A stretch of 64,000 bases of DNA from Bradyrhizobium sp. CCBAU 53421 (GCF_015291625.1 NZ_CP030047.1:6510001-6574000), one strand, 5' to 3'. Positions 17,964 to 28,994 are shown, numbered from the stretch's first letter. The notes: generated by a model from the letters alone, not told the origin. Made by a program: numbers and translations.

Positions 17964-19715
17964 ATGCCGACCCCCGTCACATCTCCCATCCCCACATCCC
18001 GGCCTCCAATGGCATCCCGATTCTCGCTTGCTGCCAGGCTGTACTCGACGTTTGCGCTGATTGCGGCGCTGACCGCGGCCATCACCGTCCTGTCCGACTA
18101 CAGCGCGCGGCGCAACGCCGAGCTGACCGCGGCCGTCGATCTCGCCAGCCGCGCCGCGCTCAATGTCGAGCGGGTCAACTCGCTGGTCTACGCGGTGGTG
18201 ATGGAATCCCGCGGCATCTACATGTCGACCGAACCTGCGGCGGTGAAGAAATACGGCGACGGGCTGCTGGCGTTCAACGACCGCATCCTCGGCGTGGTGA
18301 GGAATTGGGAAACCCTGGTGCAGGCCGACGACGCCGCGGAGTTCGCGGTGTTCAAGAAGCGCATCGAGCAGTTCATCGAATTCCGCAAGGAGCTGGTCCG
18401 CCGCGGCATCGAAATCGGCGCCGCCGCCGGGCGCGAGTGGGGCGACAACGACGCCAACCGCGACGTGCGCACCGCACTGAACAAGGACCTCGAGGCGCTT
18501 TCCAAGGTCTACGCCGAGCGCAGCAAGAGGTTGGCGCAGCAGACCGACACCAATCGCGAGCTGGCGCTGCTGTTGACCGGGCTCGGCGCGGCAGCCCTGA
18601 TCGTGGTGGTGCTCGGCGTGCTGATCATCGCCCGCTCGGTGGCGCGGCCGCTGTCGCAGATCACCACGACCATCAAGCAGGTTGCCGAGGGCGCCGACCA
18701 CGTCGACGTGCCCCATGTCGGGCGCAGCGACGAGATCGGCGCACTGGCCCGCGCCATCAAGGTCTTCCAGGAGGCGATGGACCGCAATCGTACCCTGAAC
18801 GCACAGGTCGTGCAGGACTCCCAGGCCCGCGATGAGCGCGGCCGGCATATCGAGCGCTTCGTCGAGACGTTCCGCGGCACCATCGGCGAGGTGCTCCGTG
18901 CGGTGCACGACAACGCTACGACGATGCGTCAAACCGCGCAGACCATCGCGACCGTCGCGGCGGACGCCAACGGCCGGGCGGTTGCGGCGGCAGGCGCGAC
19001 CGAGCAGGCCTCGAGCAACGTCTCCGCGGTCGCAGGTGCGGCCGAAGAGCTCTCCGCCTCGGTCGAGGAGATCGGCCGCCAGGTCAAGCAGTCCTCCGGC
19101 GCGGTCGATCAGGCAGGTGTGCGCACCGACCGGTCGATCACCGAGATCGAGAGCCTTGCCGCCACCACGCAGCGCATCGACGGCGTGCTGAGCCTGATCC
19201 AGGCGATCGCCGAGCAGACCAATTTGCTTGCCCTCAACGCCACCATCGAAGCCGCCCGCGCCGGCGACGCCGGCCGCGGCTTCGCGGTCGTCGCGCACGA
19301 GGTCAAGGCGCTGGCCGGGCAGACCGCCAAGGCAACCGCCGAGATCAGCGAGAATGTCGGCCTGATCCAGGCTTCGACCCGCAACTCGGTGGCCGCCGTG
19401 CGCGAGATCGGCCAGGCGGTGCGCGAGATCAGCAACGTCACCGCAAATATCGCCAGCGCGATCGGCCAGCAGGACGCGGCCACGCGCGAAATCTCCGCCA
19501 ATGCGCAGATGGCCGCCCAGGGCAACGAAACCCTGGTTACGAATGTCGGCTCGCTCCGCGACGACATGGACCAGACCAGCAAGGCGGCGGAATCGGTGCT
19601 CGCGGCATCGAATGATCTGACCGCAACCGCCGAGACGCTGTCGCGCGAGGTCGAGCAGTTCTTCCGCAATTTGCGCAGCGACGCCGCCGAGGACCTGCGA
19701 CGGACCGGAACCTGA
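17964..19715 (+). CDS. Methyl-accepting chemotaxis protein
   Basis: Membrane chemoreceptor of 583 residues. TM1 is at about 25-45, a helical periplasmic sensor of roughly 150 residues follows, TM2 is at about 200-223, then a HAMP domain (about 224-280). A long cytoplasmic coiled coil carries the conserved tip [20 protein letters not shown]. The ligand domain looks like a four-helix bundle; the ligand is unknown. No C-terminal CheR-docking pentapeptide is visible. The start is ATG 17964 with GGAG eight bases upstream; a TTG at 17925 is in frame but less likely. A GC-rich 8-bp hairpin without a T run follows at 19735-19756. Confidence 0.92.
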   Translation: MPTPVTSPIPTSRPPMASRFSLAARLYSTFALIAALTAAITVLSDYSARRNAELTAAVDLASRAALNVERVNSLVYAVVMESRGIYMSTEPAAVKKYGDGLLAFNDRILGVVRNWETLVQADDAAEFAVFKKRIEQFIEFRKELVRRGIEIGAAAGREWGDNDANRDVRTALNKDLEALSKVYAERSKRLAQQTDTNRELALLLTGLGAAALIVVVLGVLIIARSVARPLSQITTTIKQVAEGADHVDVPHVGRSDEIGALARAIKVFQEAMDRNRTLNAQVVQDSQARDERGRHIERFVETFRGTIGEVLRAVHDNATTMRQTAQTIATVAADANGRAVAAAGATEQASSNVSAVAGAAEELSASVEEIGRQVKQSSGAVDQAGVRTDRSITEIESLAATTQRIDGVLSLIQAIAEQTNLLALNATIEAARAGDAGRGFAVVAHEVKALAGQTAKATAEISENVGLIQASTRNSVAAVREIGQAVREISNVTANIASAIGQQDAATREISANAQMAAQGNETLVTNVGSLRDDMDQTSKAAESVLAASNDLTATAETLSREVEQFFRNLRSDAAEDLRRTGT

Positions 19716-19734
19716 ACGGATCAGCCGATCTGTC

Positions 19735-19756
19735 CGGACCCCCACGACGGGGTCCG
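19735..19756 (+). terminator. Possible hairpin downstream of the chemoreceptor gene
   Basis: Arms CGGACCCC (19735-19742) and GGGGTCCG (19749-19756) with a 6-base loop, about 20 bases after the stop. There is no T tract, so intrinsic termination is doubtful; it may instead protect the 3' end. Confidence 0.4.
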
Positions 19757-19887
19757 ACCCATCTGGGATGGTTAAGAGTCTGCCAACACAGGCGCGCAAA
19801 TTGCCCGTGCTTGAGGTCGCCTTTCTCAATTTGATGCCCCTATAGAAAGTGGCAGAGCGCGGGGGCGCGGGGAAGCGGAAGCGAGTA

Positions 19888-21390
19888 ATGAACGGGCTTG
19901 TGCCAAAGCCGAAGGCGGTGCCGACCAAACGGCTGCTCGCGCTCGGGATCGGTCTCGTGTTGTGCTTTTCGGCGATCAGCGCGTCCGTTCTCTGGGAAAT
20001 GGCCGGCAAGGACTATCAGCACGCCAAGGAAGGCGCGACCAACCTCGTCGCCTCCATCGCCAGCGAGATCGACCGCAACATCGAGCTCTATGACCTGTCG
20101 CTGCAGGCGGTCGCCGACGGCGTCAAGCTGCCTGAGCTCGGCAAGATCAGCCCGGAGCTTCGCCAGGTCGTGCTGTTCGACCGCGCCGCCACCGCCAAGG
20201 ATCTCGGCTCGATCCTCGTGCTGAACACGGCGGGAGACGTCACGCTGGATTCCCGGACGTTGACGCCGCGGACCGCAAATTTCGCCGATCGGGACTTCTT
20301 CCGGGTGCATCAGGCGCGAGCGGACAACGGGCTGTTCATCAGCCCGCCCTGGATTACCTCGGACGGCGAATATCTGATCAGCCTGAGCCGGCGCATCAGC
20401 AATGACGACGGCTCCTTTGCCGGCGTGGTCGCGGGCAGCATGCGGCTCAGCTATTTCCACAATCTGTTTCGCAAGCTGAACTTCGGCGTCGGCGACAGCA
20501 TGGCGCTGTTCAACACCGATGGCGTGATGCTGATGCGGGCACCGTTCGACATCGGCAAGATCGGTCAAAGCATCAGGGACTCACAGGTTTTCAAGCAGTT
20601 CCCCGCACGGCAATCCGGCTTCTACACGACGAAATCGCTCGTCGATCATGTCAGCCGGCTCTATGTCTTTCAGGCGGTCGGACGCCATCCGCTGCTGATC
20701 GCCGAGGGCCTCGCGCTCGACGGCATCTATGCCGACTGGTGGCAACAGCTCTGGCTGATCGGAAGCGTGGTGGCGGCGCTCTGCGGCTTCTCGATCGTCC
20801 TGATGTTCTACCTGCTGGCCGCGCTCAAACGGCGGGCCGCCGCGGAAGGCCGGCTTGCGCACCTCGCGAGCACCGATGCGCTGACCGGTCTCGCCAACCG
20901 CCGCCGTCTCGACGATACGCTCGACGTCGAATGGCGGCGTGGCATGCGGGCAAAGTCGCCGGTGTCGCTGCTGATGATCGACGTCGATCATTTCAAGACC
21001 TTTAATGACACCTATGGCCATCAGGCCGGCGACGCCGTGCTCGTCACCGTGGGACAATGCATCGCAACCAGCACCAAGCGCGCAACCGACCTCGGCGCAC
21101 GCTATGGAGGCGAGGAGTTCTCGGTGCTGCTGCCGGGCATCGGCAAGGCGGGCGCCTTGGAGGTTGCCGAACAGATTCGCGCCAAGCTGACCGCTGCGCG
21201 CGAATCCGAACATGGATTGCCGACCGTCAGCATCGGATTGTCCTGCCTCGTCCCTGATCACGAGCGCACGTCGCGCGATCTGCTCAAGGCCGCTGACCTT
21301 GCGCTCTATCAAGCCAAGCATGAAGGCCGCGACCGCGTCATCGTCAGCCCGATCGGGTGGGACAAATCGGGCAAGCGGCACGTCGCCTGA
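19888..21390 (+). CDS. Membrane diguanylate cyclase (GGDEF) with periplasmic sensor
   Basis: Makes cyclic di-GMP from GTP. 500 residues: TM1 at about 15-36, an extracytoplasmic sensor of about 240 residues of the dCache-like type, TM2 at about 285-310, and a C-terminal GGDEF domain beginning TDALTGLANRRR. The active-site motif is GGEEF at 407-411. An RxxD inhibitory site (R398-D401) is five residues before it, so product inhibition is expected. The start is ATG 19888 after a GGAAGCG-type RBS; a GTG 13 codons earlier is less likely. It converges on the transglutaminase gene with a 40-base gap. No EAL domain. Confidence 0.92.
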   Translation: MNGLVPKPKAVPTKRLLALGIGLVLCFSAISASVLWEMAGKDYQHAKEGATNLVASIASEIDRNIELYDLSLQAVADGVKLPELGKISPELRQVVLFDRAATAKDLGSILVLNTAGDVTLDSRTLTPRTANFADRDFFRVHQARADNGLFISPPWITSDGEYLISLSRRISNDDGSFAGVVAGSMRLSYFHNLFRKLNFGVGDSMALFNTDGVMLMRAPFDIGKIGQSIRDSQVFKQFPARQSGFYTTKSLVDHVSRLYVFQAVGRHPLLIAEGLALDGIYADWWQQLWLIGSVVAALCGFSIVLMFYLLAALKRRAAAEGRLAHLASTDALTGLANRRRLDDTLDVEWRRGMRAKSPVSLLMIDVDHFKTFNDTYGHQAGDAVLVTVGQCIATSTKRATDLGARYGGEEFSVLLPGIGKAGALEVAEQIRAKLTAARESEHGLPTVSIGLSCLVPDHERTSRDLLKAADLALYQAKHEGRDRVIVSPIGWDKSGKRHVA

Positions 21391-21430
21391 TCGAGATCGC
21401 CGCGGCGCAGCCAAAGACGCCCTCCTCGGC

Positions 21431-22309
21431 TCACTCCACCGGTACCACGTCGACCGCGACGCTGAGCTTCTGCTTGCGGGCGCCGACGATGACGCCGTCG
21501 ACCGGGGAGACGTCGGCGAAGTCGCGGCCGATGGCGAGGATGATGTGATCATTGGCGACCATGAGATCGTTGGTCGGATCGAACCCGACCCAGCCGAGCG
21601 CGCTGCCGCACCAGACCGACACCCAGGCGTGGGTTGCGTCGGCGCCCTGCAGCCGCGGCTGGCCCGGCGGCGGAATGGTGCGCAGATAGCCGCTGACATA
21701 GGCTGCCGGCAGGCCGAGGCCGCGCAGGCCCGCGATCATCACATGGGCAAAATCCTGGCAGACGCCGTGGCGCTTCTCGAACACGTCGCGAAGCGGCGTC
21801 GAGATCACGGTCGCCTTGGGATCATATTTGAAGTCGCCGCGGATGCGGCGCATCAGGTTGGCCGCACTGGCAAGAATGCCGCCACCCGGCGAAAAGCTCG
21901 CGGACGCGTAGGCCGTCACCGGCCGCAGCACCGGCACCAGCGCGCTGGCGAAGACGTAGCCGACCGGCGAGGCCGCATCGAGGCTCAACGCCTCGAACGC
22001 GTTGTCGCGCACGCTCTCCCAGGGCGGGCTGGCGGCGTCCCGCGCCGGCGGCTGCCGCGCCACCGAGACCCGCGAGCGGGAATCGATGCGCAGACTGCGA
22101 TGCGCGGTCTCGATCAAGACGCTTTCGGTCAGCGTGCCGAAGAAGTCACGCCGCGCGGTGCGCTCCGCCGGCTTCGGGCGAATCTCGACCGAATGGGAAA
22201 CCAGCTGTTGTCCGTCGCCGCTGACCGGCTCCAGCCGCAGCGAGCAGCGCGCGAAGCTGACCTGGGTCTCGTAGCTGTAGGTCGTGACGTGACGGATGTC
22301 GTAGATCAC
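21431..22309 (-). CDS. Transglutaminase-like cysteine protease-fold protein
   Basis: 292 residues with an N-terminal beta domain (IYDIRHVTTYSYE) and a transglutaminase-like core whose triad is visible: C184 (HGVCQDFAH), H227 (DATHAWVSVW) and D244 (GWVGFDPTND). Proteins of this COG1305 type act as peptidases or amide-forming/-breaking enzymes; the substrate here is unknown. The GTG start at 22309 overlaps the stop of the upstream ATP-grasp/alpha-E gene by four bases (GTGA), which fixes the start and shows coupling. A longer frame from 22660 is an overlap artefact. Last gene of the three-gene module. Confidence 0.88.
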   Translation of the reverse strand: MIYDIRHVTTYSYETQVSFARCSLRLEPVSGDGQQLVSHSVEIRPKPAERTARRDFFGTLTESVLIETAHRSLRIDSRSRVSVARQPPARDAASPPWESVRDNAFEALSLDAASPVGYVFASALVPVLRPVTAYASASFSPGGGILASAANLMRRIRGDFKYDPKATVISTPLRDVFEKRHGVCQDFAHVMIAGLRGLGLPAAYVSGYLRTIPPPGQPRLQGADATHAWVSVWCGSALGWVGFDPTNDLMVANDHIILAIGRDFADVSPVDGVIVGARKQKLSVAVDVVPVE

Positions 22310-24840
22310 GCCAGCCCCGTGAGCTTCTCCGGCCGGCTGGCATTCGGTCCGTGCGGGAAATAGTGCAGCCCGACCGAATCGGCGAGGTTGAGCAGGTCCT
22401 GCTCCAGCGCAAACAGCGTCTTGACGTCGAGGCTCCCGGCTTCGGCCGTCGTCAGCATCGCCTCGACCGCGACCGCGAGCCGCTGCGGCCGCTCGATCAG
22501 GCCGTGTTCCTTCAGGCTCGGCAGTGCGGCGATATGCTCGTTCAGCGCCGCGACCTGGAATGCGACCGAGCGCGGATTGTAGGGATCGAGCACCGCGAGA
22601 TCCCGTACCGGCGTGAGCAGCGGCTGCACCAGATAGCGCGAGCGATAGGTGATCTGGCAATCGACCAGTGTCAGAAGGACGTCGAGGTCCTCGTCACCCG
22701 CTTCGTCATAGGCGAATTGGCGGGCAAAGCGGGTGGTGTTGATGGCGCGCTCGGCGCGGCGGCCCATCTCGAGGAAGCGCCAGCCGGCGGCGCGGTTCAT
22801 GTTCTCCTGCGCGAGGCCGGCGAAGCTCGCGAGCTCCTGCAAGGTCAGCTCGGCGGCGCTGACGACGCCGTCATCGTCGTGAACCTCGATCGCGAGCCGA
22901 TCGGCCATCTCCGTGATGACCTGCCAGGCATCCGGCGACAGCCGCTCCCGCAGCGACGTCGCGGTGCGCTGCGCCGACCGCACCAGCGACAGCGCCGAGC
23001 CGAATTTCTCCTCGCTCTGCAACGCTTCGAGCGCGACCTTGGCGGGATTGGCGCGCGCGGTCTGCGAGGCCGCGCCCCAGGTGACCAGCATGCGCTGGAT
23101 ACGCTCGGCCGAATGCATCGCCGGCGTCGAGCCGGTCGCATTGGCCCGCGCCGGATCGCGCAGCGGCGTGCACAGCGCGCGGATCAGGCGGATGGTGGCC
23201 TCGGCGCGCTCGAGATAGCGGCCGAGCCAGAACAGATTGTCGGCGGCGCGGCTCGGCAGCACGCCGGCGATGCGGCGAATGCGGACGGTGTCGACCGCCG
23301 GCAGCAAGGTCGAGGTCGCGACCGCCTTGTCGGACACCACCCAGACATCGGCGGACACCGCGCCATCGCCCATCGACACCGCGCGCGCATCGGCCCGGTC
23401 GGCGATCCGGCAGAAGCCGCCCGGCAGCACGGTCCAGCCGTTCGGCGTCGCCGCGGCGAATACCCGCAGCACGAACGGACGCGGCGCGATCCGGCCGTTC
23501 TCCCACACCGGCGTGGTCGACAGCCGCACCAGCTCCTGCCCAACATAGTCGATGCCGCGATGGCTGATCGCATCCTTCAGGCGGTCGCGGTCCGCGGCCG
23601 ACAGCTCGCCCGGCAGCACCGGGCCGTTGCCCGGAAAATCCGCGACGCCACGGCCATAGGCGCCCTCGATCGCGAATTCGTCGAGCCGCGACAGCACCTG
23701 CTCGCGGGCGGACTTCTGGCCGCACCACCAGGTTGCGATGTGCGGCATCATCAGGTCTTCGGAGAGCAGACGCCGGCACAGATTGGGCAGGAAGCCGAGC
23801 AGCGCCCTCGCCTCCATCACGCCCGAGCCCGGCATGTTGGCGACCACGACACCGCCCTTGCGCAGCACCTCGACGAGCCCGGGCACACCGAGATAGGACG
23901 AGGCGTCGAGCTCGAGCGGATCGAGCATATTGGAATCGACCCGGCGCAGCAGCACGTCGAGCCGCTTCAAGCCGGCAACGGTGCGGATGTGGATGCGGTC
24001 GCCGGAGACCGCGAGGTCGTCCCCCTCGACCAGGAGGAAGCCGAGATAGCGCGCCAGCGTCGCATGCTCGAAATAGGTCTCGCTGAACGCACCTGGCGTC
24101 AGCAGGCCGATCCGCGGCTCGTCGCGGTCGGCACTGGCGCGCAGTGAATCGCGGAACGCTTCGAAGAACGGCGCGACGCGCTCGACATTCATCGACTTGT
24201 AGAGATTGGAGAAGGCGCGCGACAGCACCAGGCGGTTTTCCAGCGCATAGCCCGCGCCTGACGGCGCCTGGGTGCGATCTCCGAGCACCCACCAGCGGCC
24301 GTCGGGCCCACGGCCGATGTCGGCAGCATAGAGATGCAGATAGCGGCCGCCCGGCGGCTTGATGCCGCTGACCGCGCGCAGATACTCGCTGCTGCCGGCG
24401 ATGGCCGCGGCGGGAATCGCGCCCTCAGCGACGAGACGGCCGTCGCCGTAGAGATCGGCCAGCACCATTTCCAATAGCTGCGCGCGTTGCGCGACACCGG
24501 CGGCGAGCTGCCGCCAATCGGCAGCGTCGATGATCAGCGGCAGATGGCTGAGCGGCCAGATCCGGTCGGAGGTGTCGCCGGGCGCGCGGTAAGTGACGCC
24601 CGCCTCGCGCAGATGGCGGTCGGCGGAGGCGAAGCGGCGCTCGATGTCGGCCGGCGACAGCGCGGCAAAGGCATCGAAGAAGCGAGCCCAGACCGGCCGC
24701 GGCGCACCGTTCTCGGCGATATATTCGTCGGGAATTCCGGGTAGCCGGACATAGTCGCGGGTCCATTGCGCCATTCGGCGCTGGCCGGGACGGGCCCTGC
24801 TCTCCTGACTGCTGCCGCCTTGGCCACCCGATCCGGTCAT
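22306..24840 (-). CDS. Circularly permuted ATP-grasp + alpha-E domain fusion protein
   Basis: 844 residues. Residues about 30-510 match the circularly permuted type 2 ATP-grasp family (WVLGDRTQAPSGAGYALENR, LLTPGAFSETYFEH, RIHIRTVAGLKRLDVLLRRV). From about 525 (LPSRAADNLFWLGRYLERAE) to the end is an alpha-E helical domain. In many bacteria these are separate proteins; here they are joined. ATP-grasp enzymes of this kind are predicted to be amide/peptide ligases, with no firm substrate known to me. It lies between a DUF2126 gene (20 bases upstream) and a transglutaminase gene (4-base overlap). The start is ATG 24840 with an AGGGGAAG RBS. Confidence 0.88.
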   Translation of the reverse strand: MTGSGGQGGSSQESRARPGQRRMAQWTRDYVRLPGIPDEYIAENGAPRPVWARFFDAFAALSPADIERRFASADRHLREAGVTYRAPGDTSDRIWPLSHLPLIIDAADWRQLAAGVAQRAQLLEMVLADLYGDGRLVAEGAIPAAAIAGSSEYLRAVSGIKPPGGRYLHLYAADIGRGPDGRWWVLGDRTQAPSGAGYALENRLVLSRAFSNLYKSMNVERVAPFFEAFRDSLRASADRDEPRIGLLTPGAFSETYFEHATLARYLGFLLVEGDDLAVSGDRIHIRTVAGLKRLDVLLRRVDSNMLDPLELDASSYLGVPGLVEVLRKGGVVVANMPGSGVMEARALLGFLPNLCRRLLSEDLMMPHIATWWCGQKSAREQVLSRLDEFAIEGAYGRGVADFPGNGPVLPGELSAADRDRLKDAISHRGIDYVGQELVRLSTTPVWENGRIAPRPFVLRVFAAATPNGWTVLPGGFCRIADRADARAVSMGDGAVSADVWVVSDKAVATSTLLPAVDTVRIRRIAGVLPSRAADNLFWLGRYLERAEATIRLIRALCTPLRDPARANATGSTPAMHSAERIQRMLVTWGAASQTARANPAKVALEALQSEEKFGSALSLVRSAQRTATSLRERLSPDAWQVITEMADRLAIEVHDDDGVVSAAELTLQELASFAGLAQENMNRAAGWRFLEMGRRAERAINTTRFARQFAYDEAGDEDLDVLLTLVDCQITYRSRYLVQPLLTPVRDLAVLDPYNPRSVAFQVAALNEHIAALPSLKEHGLIERPQRLAVAVEAMLTTAEAGSLDVKTLFALEQDLLNLADSVGLHYFPHGPNASRPEKLTGLA

Positions 24841-24860
24841 TCCACTTCCCCTGCGCCCAA

Positions 24861-27800
24861 TTACTGCAGGAGCGGCGTCCGCAAGTCGAGGGTCAAGGGA
24901 AACTCAATTGTGCGTTCCTCCGGCGGAGGCTCGATCCTGCCGGGGGTGTGGCCATGCTCCTGGAAGCGCGCCAGCCGCCGCGCCTCGGCCTCGTAGGAAT
25001 TGACCGGCTTGGTCTCGTAGTTGCGGCCGCCGGGATGGGCGACATGATAGACGCAGCCGCCGAGCGAGCGGCCGTTCCAGGTATCGATCAGGTCAAAGGT
25101 CAGCGGCGCATGCACGGGAATGGTCGGATGCAGGCCGGATGCCGGCTGCCAAGCCTTGAAGCGGACGCCGGCGACCGCCTCGCCGGCGCGGCCGGTCTCG
25201 GTCATCGGCATCCGCCTGCCGTTGCAGGTGATGACGTGGCGGCCCTCGACGAATCCCGTCGCCTTCACCTGAAGCCGCTCGACCGAGGAATCGACGTAGC
25301 GCACGGTGCCGCCCGAGGTGCCCTCCTCGCCCAGCACATGCCAGGGCTCGAGCGCCTGCCGCAGCTCGAGGCCGACGCCGCCATGGTGGACGCGGCCGAA
25401 GGCGGGAAAACGAAATTCGAGCTGGGCCTGATACCATTCCGGCTCGACGTCGTAGCCGGATTGCTTGAGCTCGGCGAGCACGCCCAGAAAATCCTCCCAG
25501 AGGAAATGCGGCAGCATGAAGCGGTCATGCAGCGCGGTGCCCCAGCGCACGAACTTGCCCTGCTGCGGTTCGCGCCACAGTTTTGCGATCAGCGCGCGGA
25601 TCAAGAGCTGCTGCGCCAGCGACATCCGCGGATCGGGCGGCATTTCGAGCGCGCGGAATTCGACCAGGCCGAGCCGGCCGGTCGGACCATCGGGCGAATA
25701 GAGCTTGTCGATGCAGATCTCGGCGCGATGGGTGTTGCCGGTGATGTCGACCAGGATGTGCCGGAACAGCCGATCGACCAGCCACAGCGGCGCGTCCATC
25801 CCCGGCGGCGGCACGTGCGACAGCGCGATCTCGAGCTCATAGAGCCCGTCATGCCGCGCCTCGTCGATCCGCGGCGCCTGGCTGGTCGGGCCGATGAACA
25901 TGCCGGAGAACAGATAGGACAGCGACGGATGGCGCTGCCAGTACAGCACGAGGCTCTTCAAGAGATCCGGGCGGCGCAGGAACGGCGAATCCTCCGGCTT
26001 GTTGCCGCCGACCACGATGTGGTTGCCGCCGCCGGTGCCGGTGTGGCGGCCATCGATCAGAAAACGGTTGGCGCCTAACCGCGTCTTCGCGGAGTCCTCA
26101 TAGAGGCCGAGGGTGATGTCGACGGCCTCGCGCCAGCTCTGTGCCGGCTGCACGTTGATCTCGATGACGCCAGGGTCCGGGGTCACCTTGATCACCTCGA
26201 TGCGCGGATCGAACGGCGGCGCGTAGCCTTCGACATGGACTTGCAGCTGCAGCTCTTCGGCCGCGGCCTCGATCGCGGCGATCAGATCGAGATAGTCCTC
26301 GACCTTCTCCACCGGCGGCATGAAGGCGCACAGCACGCCGTCGCGCAGCTCGATCGACATCGCGGTACGCACCGGCAGCGGCTCCGGGATCTCCTTCAAT
26401 GCTTGCCGTAGCTCGTCCGAGAGCGCATCGCGCGGCGCCATCGGATCCTGCTCGATGATGTAGGGATAGTCGTCCGGCGGGACATATTCGAGCGAGGAGA
26501 TCGGAAGCCGCAAGCCCAGCGGCGAATCGCCCGGCGACAGGAACAGGTGGCTGCGCCGGATCTTCCAGTGCTCGCTGCGCCAGCGCGCAGGGATTTTGTC
26601 GGCAAGCGGCGTCCAGCGCTGGATCGGCAGCACATAGCCCTTCGGCGTAGTCAGTCCCTCGTCGAACACCCGCGCCAGCCGGGCGCGCTCTTCCGGATCG
26701 GTCAGTTTGGAGTTCGCAGGGCTGACATTGGCAGGCAGGCCAGCCTCACGCTGCAGCCAGAAGCCGGGGTCTTCATAGGCCGGCATGACATAGTCGGCGC
26801 CAAGACCAAGCCTCGCTGCGGTCGCCTCGACGAACCGTTTGGCTTCCGCGATCTCGGCCTTGCGCGGATTCTCGATGCTCGCGATCAGATCGGCATTCTT
26901 CCAGATCGGCTTGCCGTCCTTGCGCCAGTAGAGGCCGAACGCCCAGCGCGGCAGGCTCTCGCCGGGATACCATTTGCCCTGACCGTAATGCAGCAGGCCG
27001 CCCGGCGCGAACCGCGCGCGCAGCTTGCGGATCAATTCGTCGGCCAGCGCGCGCTTGGTCGGACCGACCGCGGCGACGTTCCACTCCGGCGATTCCAGAT
27101 CGTCGACCGAGACGAAGGTCGGCTCGCCGCCCATGGTGAGCCGCACGTCGTCCTTCTGCAGATCGGCATCGACCTGCTCGCCGAGCCGGTCGAGCCGCGC
27201 CCAGGATTGATCGGAGAACGGCCTCGTGATCCGCGGCGCCTCGCGGATGCGCTTGACGCTCATCTCGAAGCCGAACTCGGTATTGGCGATACCGGCGGTG
27301 CCGGTCACCGGCGCGGCCGAGCGGTAGTGTGGCGTGGCGCAGACCGGGATGTGTCCCTCGCCCGTCAGCATGCCGGAAGTGACGTCGAACCCGATCCAGC
27401 CCGCGCCCGGCAGATAGACTTCGGCCCAGGCGTGCAGGTCGGTGAAATCGCTCTCGACCTCGCGCGGTCCTTCGAGCGGATCGATATCGGGCCGCAGCTG
27501 AATGAGATATCCGGAGACGAAACGGGCGGCGAGCCCGAGATGGCGCAGCGCCTGGATCAAGAGCCACGCCGAGTCGCGGCAGGAGCCGGAGCCCGCGGCC
27601 AGCGTCTCCTCCGGCGTCTGGATGCCGGCCTCCATGCGGATCACGTAGCTGATCGTCTTCTGCAACTGCGCGTTCAGCTCGACCAGGAAATTGACGGTGG
27701 AGTCCGCCTGGCGCGGAAGGTCCTTCAGGTACGCCGCGAGCAACGGCCCGGGCGCATCGGTCTCGAGATACGGCGCGAGCTCGGTCTTGAGATCGGCGGG

Positions 27801-28118
27801 ATATTGGAACGGAAAGCTGTTGGCGTAGGGCTCGACGAAGAAGTCGAACGGATTGACCACTGTCATCTGCGCGGTGAAGTCGACCTCAACCTTGAGCTCG
27901 GTGGTCTTCTCGGGAAAGACGTAGCGCGCCAGCCAGTTGCCCTGCGGATCCTGCTGCCAGTTCACGAAGTGATTGGCGGGCGTGACCTTGAGCGAATAGC
28001 TCAGAATCGGCGTGCGGGTGTGCGGCGCCGGCCGGAGCCGAATGGTCTGGGGCCCGAGATCGATCGGCCGGTCGTATTTGTAGTGCGTGACGTGATGCAG
28101 TGCGACGAAGATCGACAC
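24861..28118 (-). CDS. Transglutaminase + DUF2126 protein
   Basis: 1085 residues from a GTG at 28118 with GGAG ten bases upstream; in-frame codons back to 28202 lack family sequence. The N-terminal third is a transglutaminase-like domain with triad C180 ([10 protein letters not shown]), H229 (DLHAWAEVY) and D245 (WIGFDVTSG). The rest is the DUF2126 region, containing [44 protein letters not shown] and [15 protein letters not shown]. That region has Glu/His-rich segments reminiscent of glutamine-synthetase-like or ligase folds. First gene of a three-gene operon with the ATP-grasp/alpha-E and the second transglutaminase. Biochemical role unknown. Confidence 0.9.
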   Translation of the reverse strand: MSIFVALHHVTHYKYDRPIDLGPQTIRLRPAPHTRTPILSYSLKVTPANHFVNWQQDPQGNWLARYVFPEKTTELKVEVDFTAQMTVVNPFDFFVEPYANSFPFQYPADLKTELAPYLETDAPGPLLAAYLKDLPRQADSTVNFLVELNAQLQKTISYVIRMEAGIQTPEETLAAGSGSCRDSAWLLIQALRHLGLAARFVSGYLIQLRPDIDPLEGPREVESDFTDLHAWAEVYLPGAGWIGFDVTSGMLTGEGHIPVCATPHYRSAAPVTGTAGIANTEFGFEMSVKRIREAPRITRPFSDQSWARLDRLGEQVDADLQKDDVRLTMGGEPTFVSVDDLESPEWNVAAVGPTKRALADELIRKLRARFAPGGLLHYGQGKWYPGESLPRWAFGLYWRKDGKPIWKNADLIASIENPRKAEIAEAKRFVEATAARLGLGADYVMPAYEDPGFWLQREAGLPANVSPANSKLTDPEERARLARVFDEGLTTPKGYVLPIQRWTPLADKIPARWRSEHWKIRRSHLFLSPGDSPLGLRLPISSLEYVPPDDYPYIIEQDPMAPRDALSDELRQALKEIPEPLPVRTAMSIELRDGVLCAFMPPVEKVEDYLDLIAAIEAAAEELQLQVHVEGYAPPFDPRIEVIKVTPDPGVIEINVQPAQSWREAVDITLGLYEDSAKTRLGANRFLIDGRHTGTGGGNHIVVGGNKPEDSPFLRRPDLLKSLVLYWQRHPSLSYLFSGMFIGPTSQAPRIDEARHDGLYELEIALSHVPPPGMDAPLWLVDRLFRHILVDITGNTHRAEICIDKLYSPDGPTGRLGLVEFRALEMPPDPRMSLAQQLLIRALIAKLWREPQQGKFVRWGTALHDRFMLPHFLWEDFLGVLAELKQSGYDVEPEWYQAQLEFRFPAFGRVHHGGVGLELRQALEPWHVLGEEGTSGGTVRYVDSSVERLQVKATGFVEGRHVITCNGRRMPMTETGRAGEAVAGVRFKAWQPASGLHPTIPVHAPLTFDLIDTWNGRSLGGCVYHVAHPGGRNYETKPVNSYEAEARRLARFQEHGHTPGRIEPPPEERTIEFPLTLDLRTPLLQ

Positions 28119-28260
28119 GGACCGAGGACTCCAGCAGCTTTTTTGAGCAGAACACTGGTTCCGGTATGGATCAAGCATTAACAACGGGCAGCGATTGCCC
28201 ACGAAATATCCGCATGGTCTCCCGACGTCGGCAATTGGCGCGGCTAGTTGCCCTCAGCCG

Positions 28261-28758
28261 CTAGCGGCCGATCGCGCCGGATACCTGCGACGCGAGCTGC
28301 TCGGCGAGCATGTGATAACCCTCGGGGGTCAAGTGCACACCATCAGGCTGATGTGGAAGTGCGCCTAGCATCCCGTTAGCGAGCATGATCACCTTGATGC
28401 CACGGGCGCTGAGGCGACTTTGAATATCCGCTGTCCGGTCGGGACTGCCCTTGCGGCGATCGTTGCCGCCCGGCTGTAAAATCACCGCACGGGTCCCGTT
28501 CGGGACGGCCCGGTCCAGGCGTTGCAGCATCCCTTCCGTGGTGTCGCCATTGATGCCGGCGTTCACGACGCGGACGTTCAACCCCTTCGCGCGCAAGATT
28601 GCTTCGAGCTGCGCGGGATAGGCCTGGTTGCGCGCGACGCCCTTGCCGTAGGTGTTGCTCGCGCCAAGCGCCACGATCGTTGCCGCGCCGGCCGAACCGA
28701 CGCCGAGGGTCAAGGCGGCCAGGAATGCGAGACATCCAACCAATCGGCGCACGCGCAT
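28261..28758 (-). CDS. Secreted SGNH/GDSL-family hydrolase (TesA-like)
   Basis: 165-residue serine esterase/arylesterase-type protein. The signal peptide ends near VGSAGA (residue 25). The four SGNH blocks are visible: catalytic S34 in ALGASNTYG, G68/N70 in VNAGINGDTT, N99 in PGGND, and D139/H142 in PDGVHLTPEGY. This is the layout of the multifunctional thioesterase/lysophospholipase TesA, although the block I motif reads GASNT, without the canonical GDS. Substrate not predictable. It stands alone between the module above and a repeat-rich gap. Confidence 0.85.
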   Translation of the reverse strand: MRVRRLVGCLAFLAALTLGVGSAGAATIVALGASNTYGKGVARNQAYPAQLEAILRAKGLNVRVVNAGINGDTTEGMLQRLDRAVPNGTRAVILQPGGNDRRKGSPDRTADIQSRLSARGIKVIMLANGMLGALPHQPDGVHLTPEGYHMLAEQLASQVSGAIGR

Positions 28759-28845
28759 GTTTTCTCCGTCCAGTAGACGAACAGCTCACGATCAGTAGCC
28801 CGGATGCAGCGAAGCGCAATCCGGGGCGCCGCGTCAATAGAACTC

Positions 28846-28962
28846 GTCGTCCCTGCGAAAGCAGGGACCCATACCGCGTGATCTATCGATAAGAGGCAGT
28901 GGCAGGCACGTCGCGCTTCACCACGGCCGGTGGTTATGGGTCCCGGCTTTCGCCGGGACGAC
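28846..28962. repeat. Composite palindromic repeat, two hairpins in inverted orientation
   Basis: The left hairpin, CGTCGTCCCTGC GAAA GCAGGGACCCATA (28846-28873), and the right hairpin, a TATGGGTCCCGG...CCGGGACGAC copy (28934-28962), are inverted relative to each other. The same architecture recurs at 43097-43225 and 59525-59645. A further hairpin of a different family (CCCGGAT/ATCCGGG) precedes it at 28799-28825. Confidence 0.85.
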
Positions 28963-28994
28963 GGCGGAGTGTAAGGCTACATCGTAGCCCCAAA

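Noticed and set aside
17961..20009. Long open frame of 682 codons on the minus strand across the chemoreceptor gene
   Set aside because: It is antisense to a clear chemoreceptor with full motifs; the amino-acid mix (Arg/Gly/Asp/Leu-rich) is what GC-rich antisense frames give, and it has no family motif.
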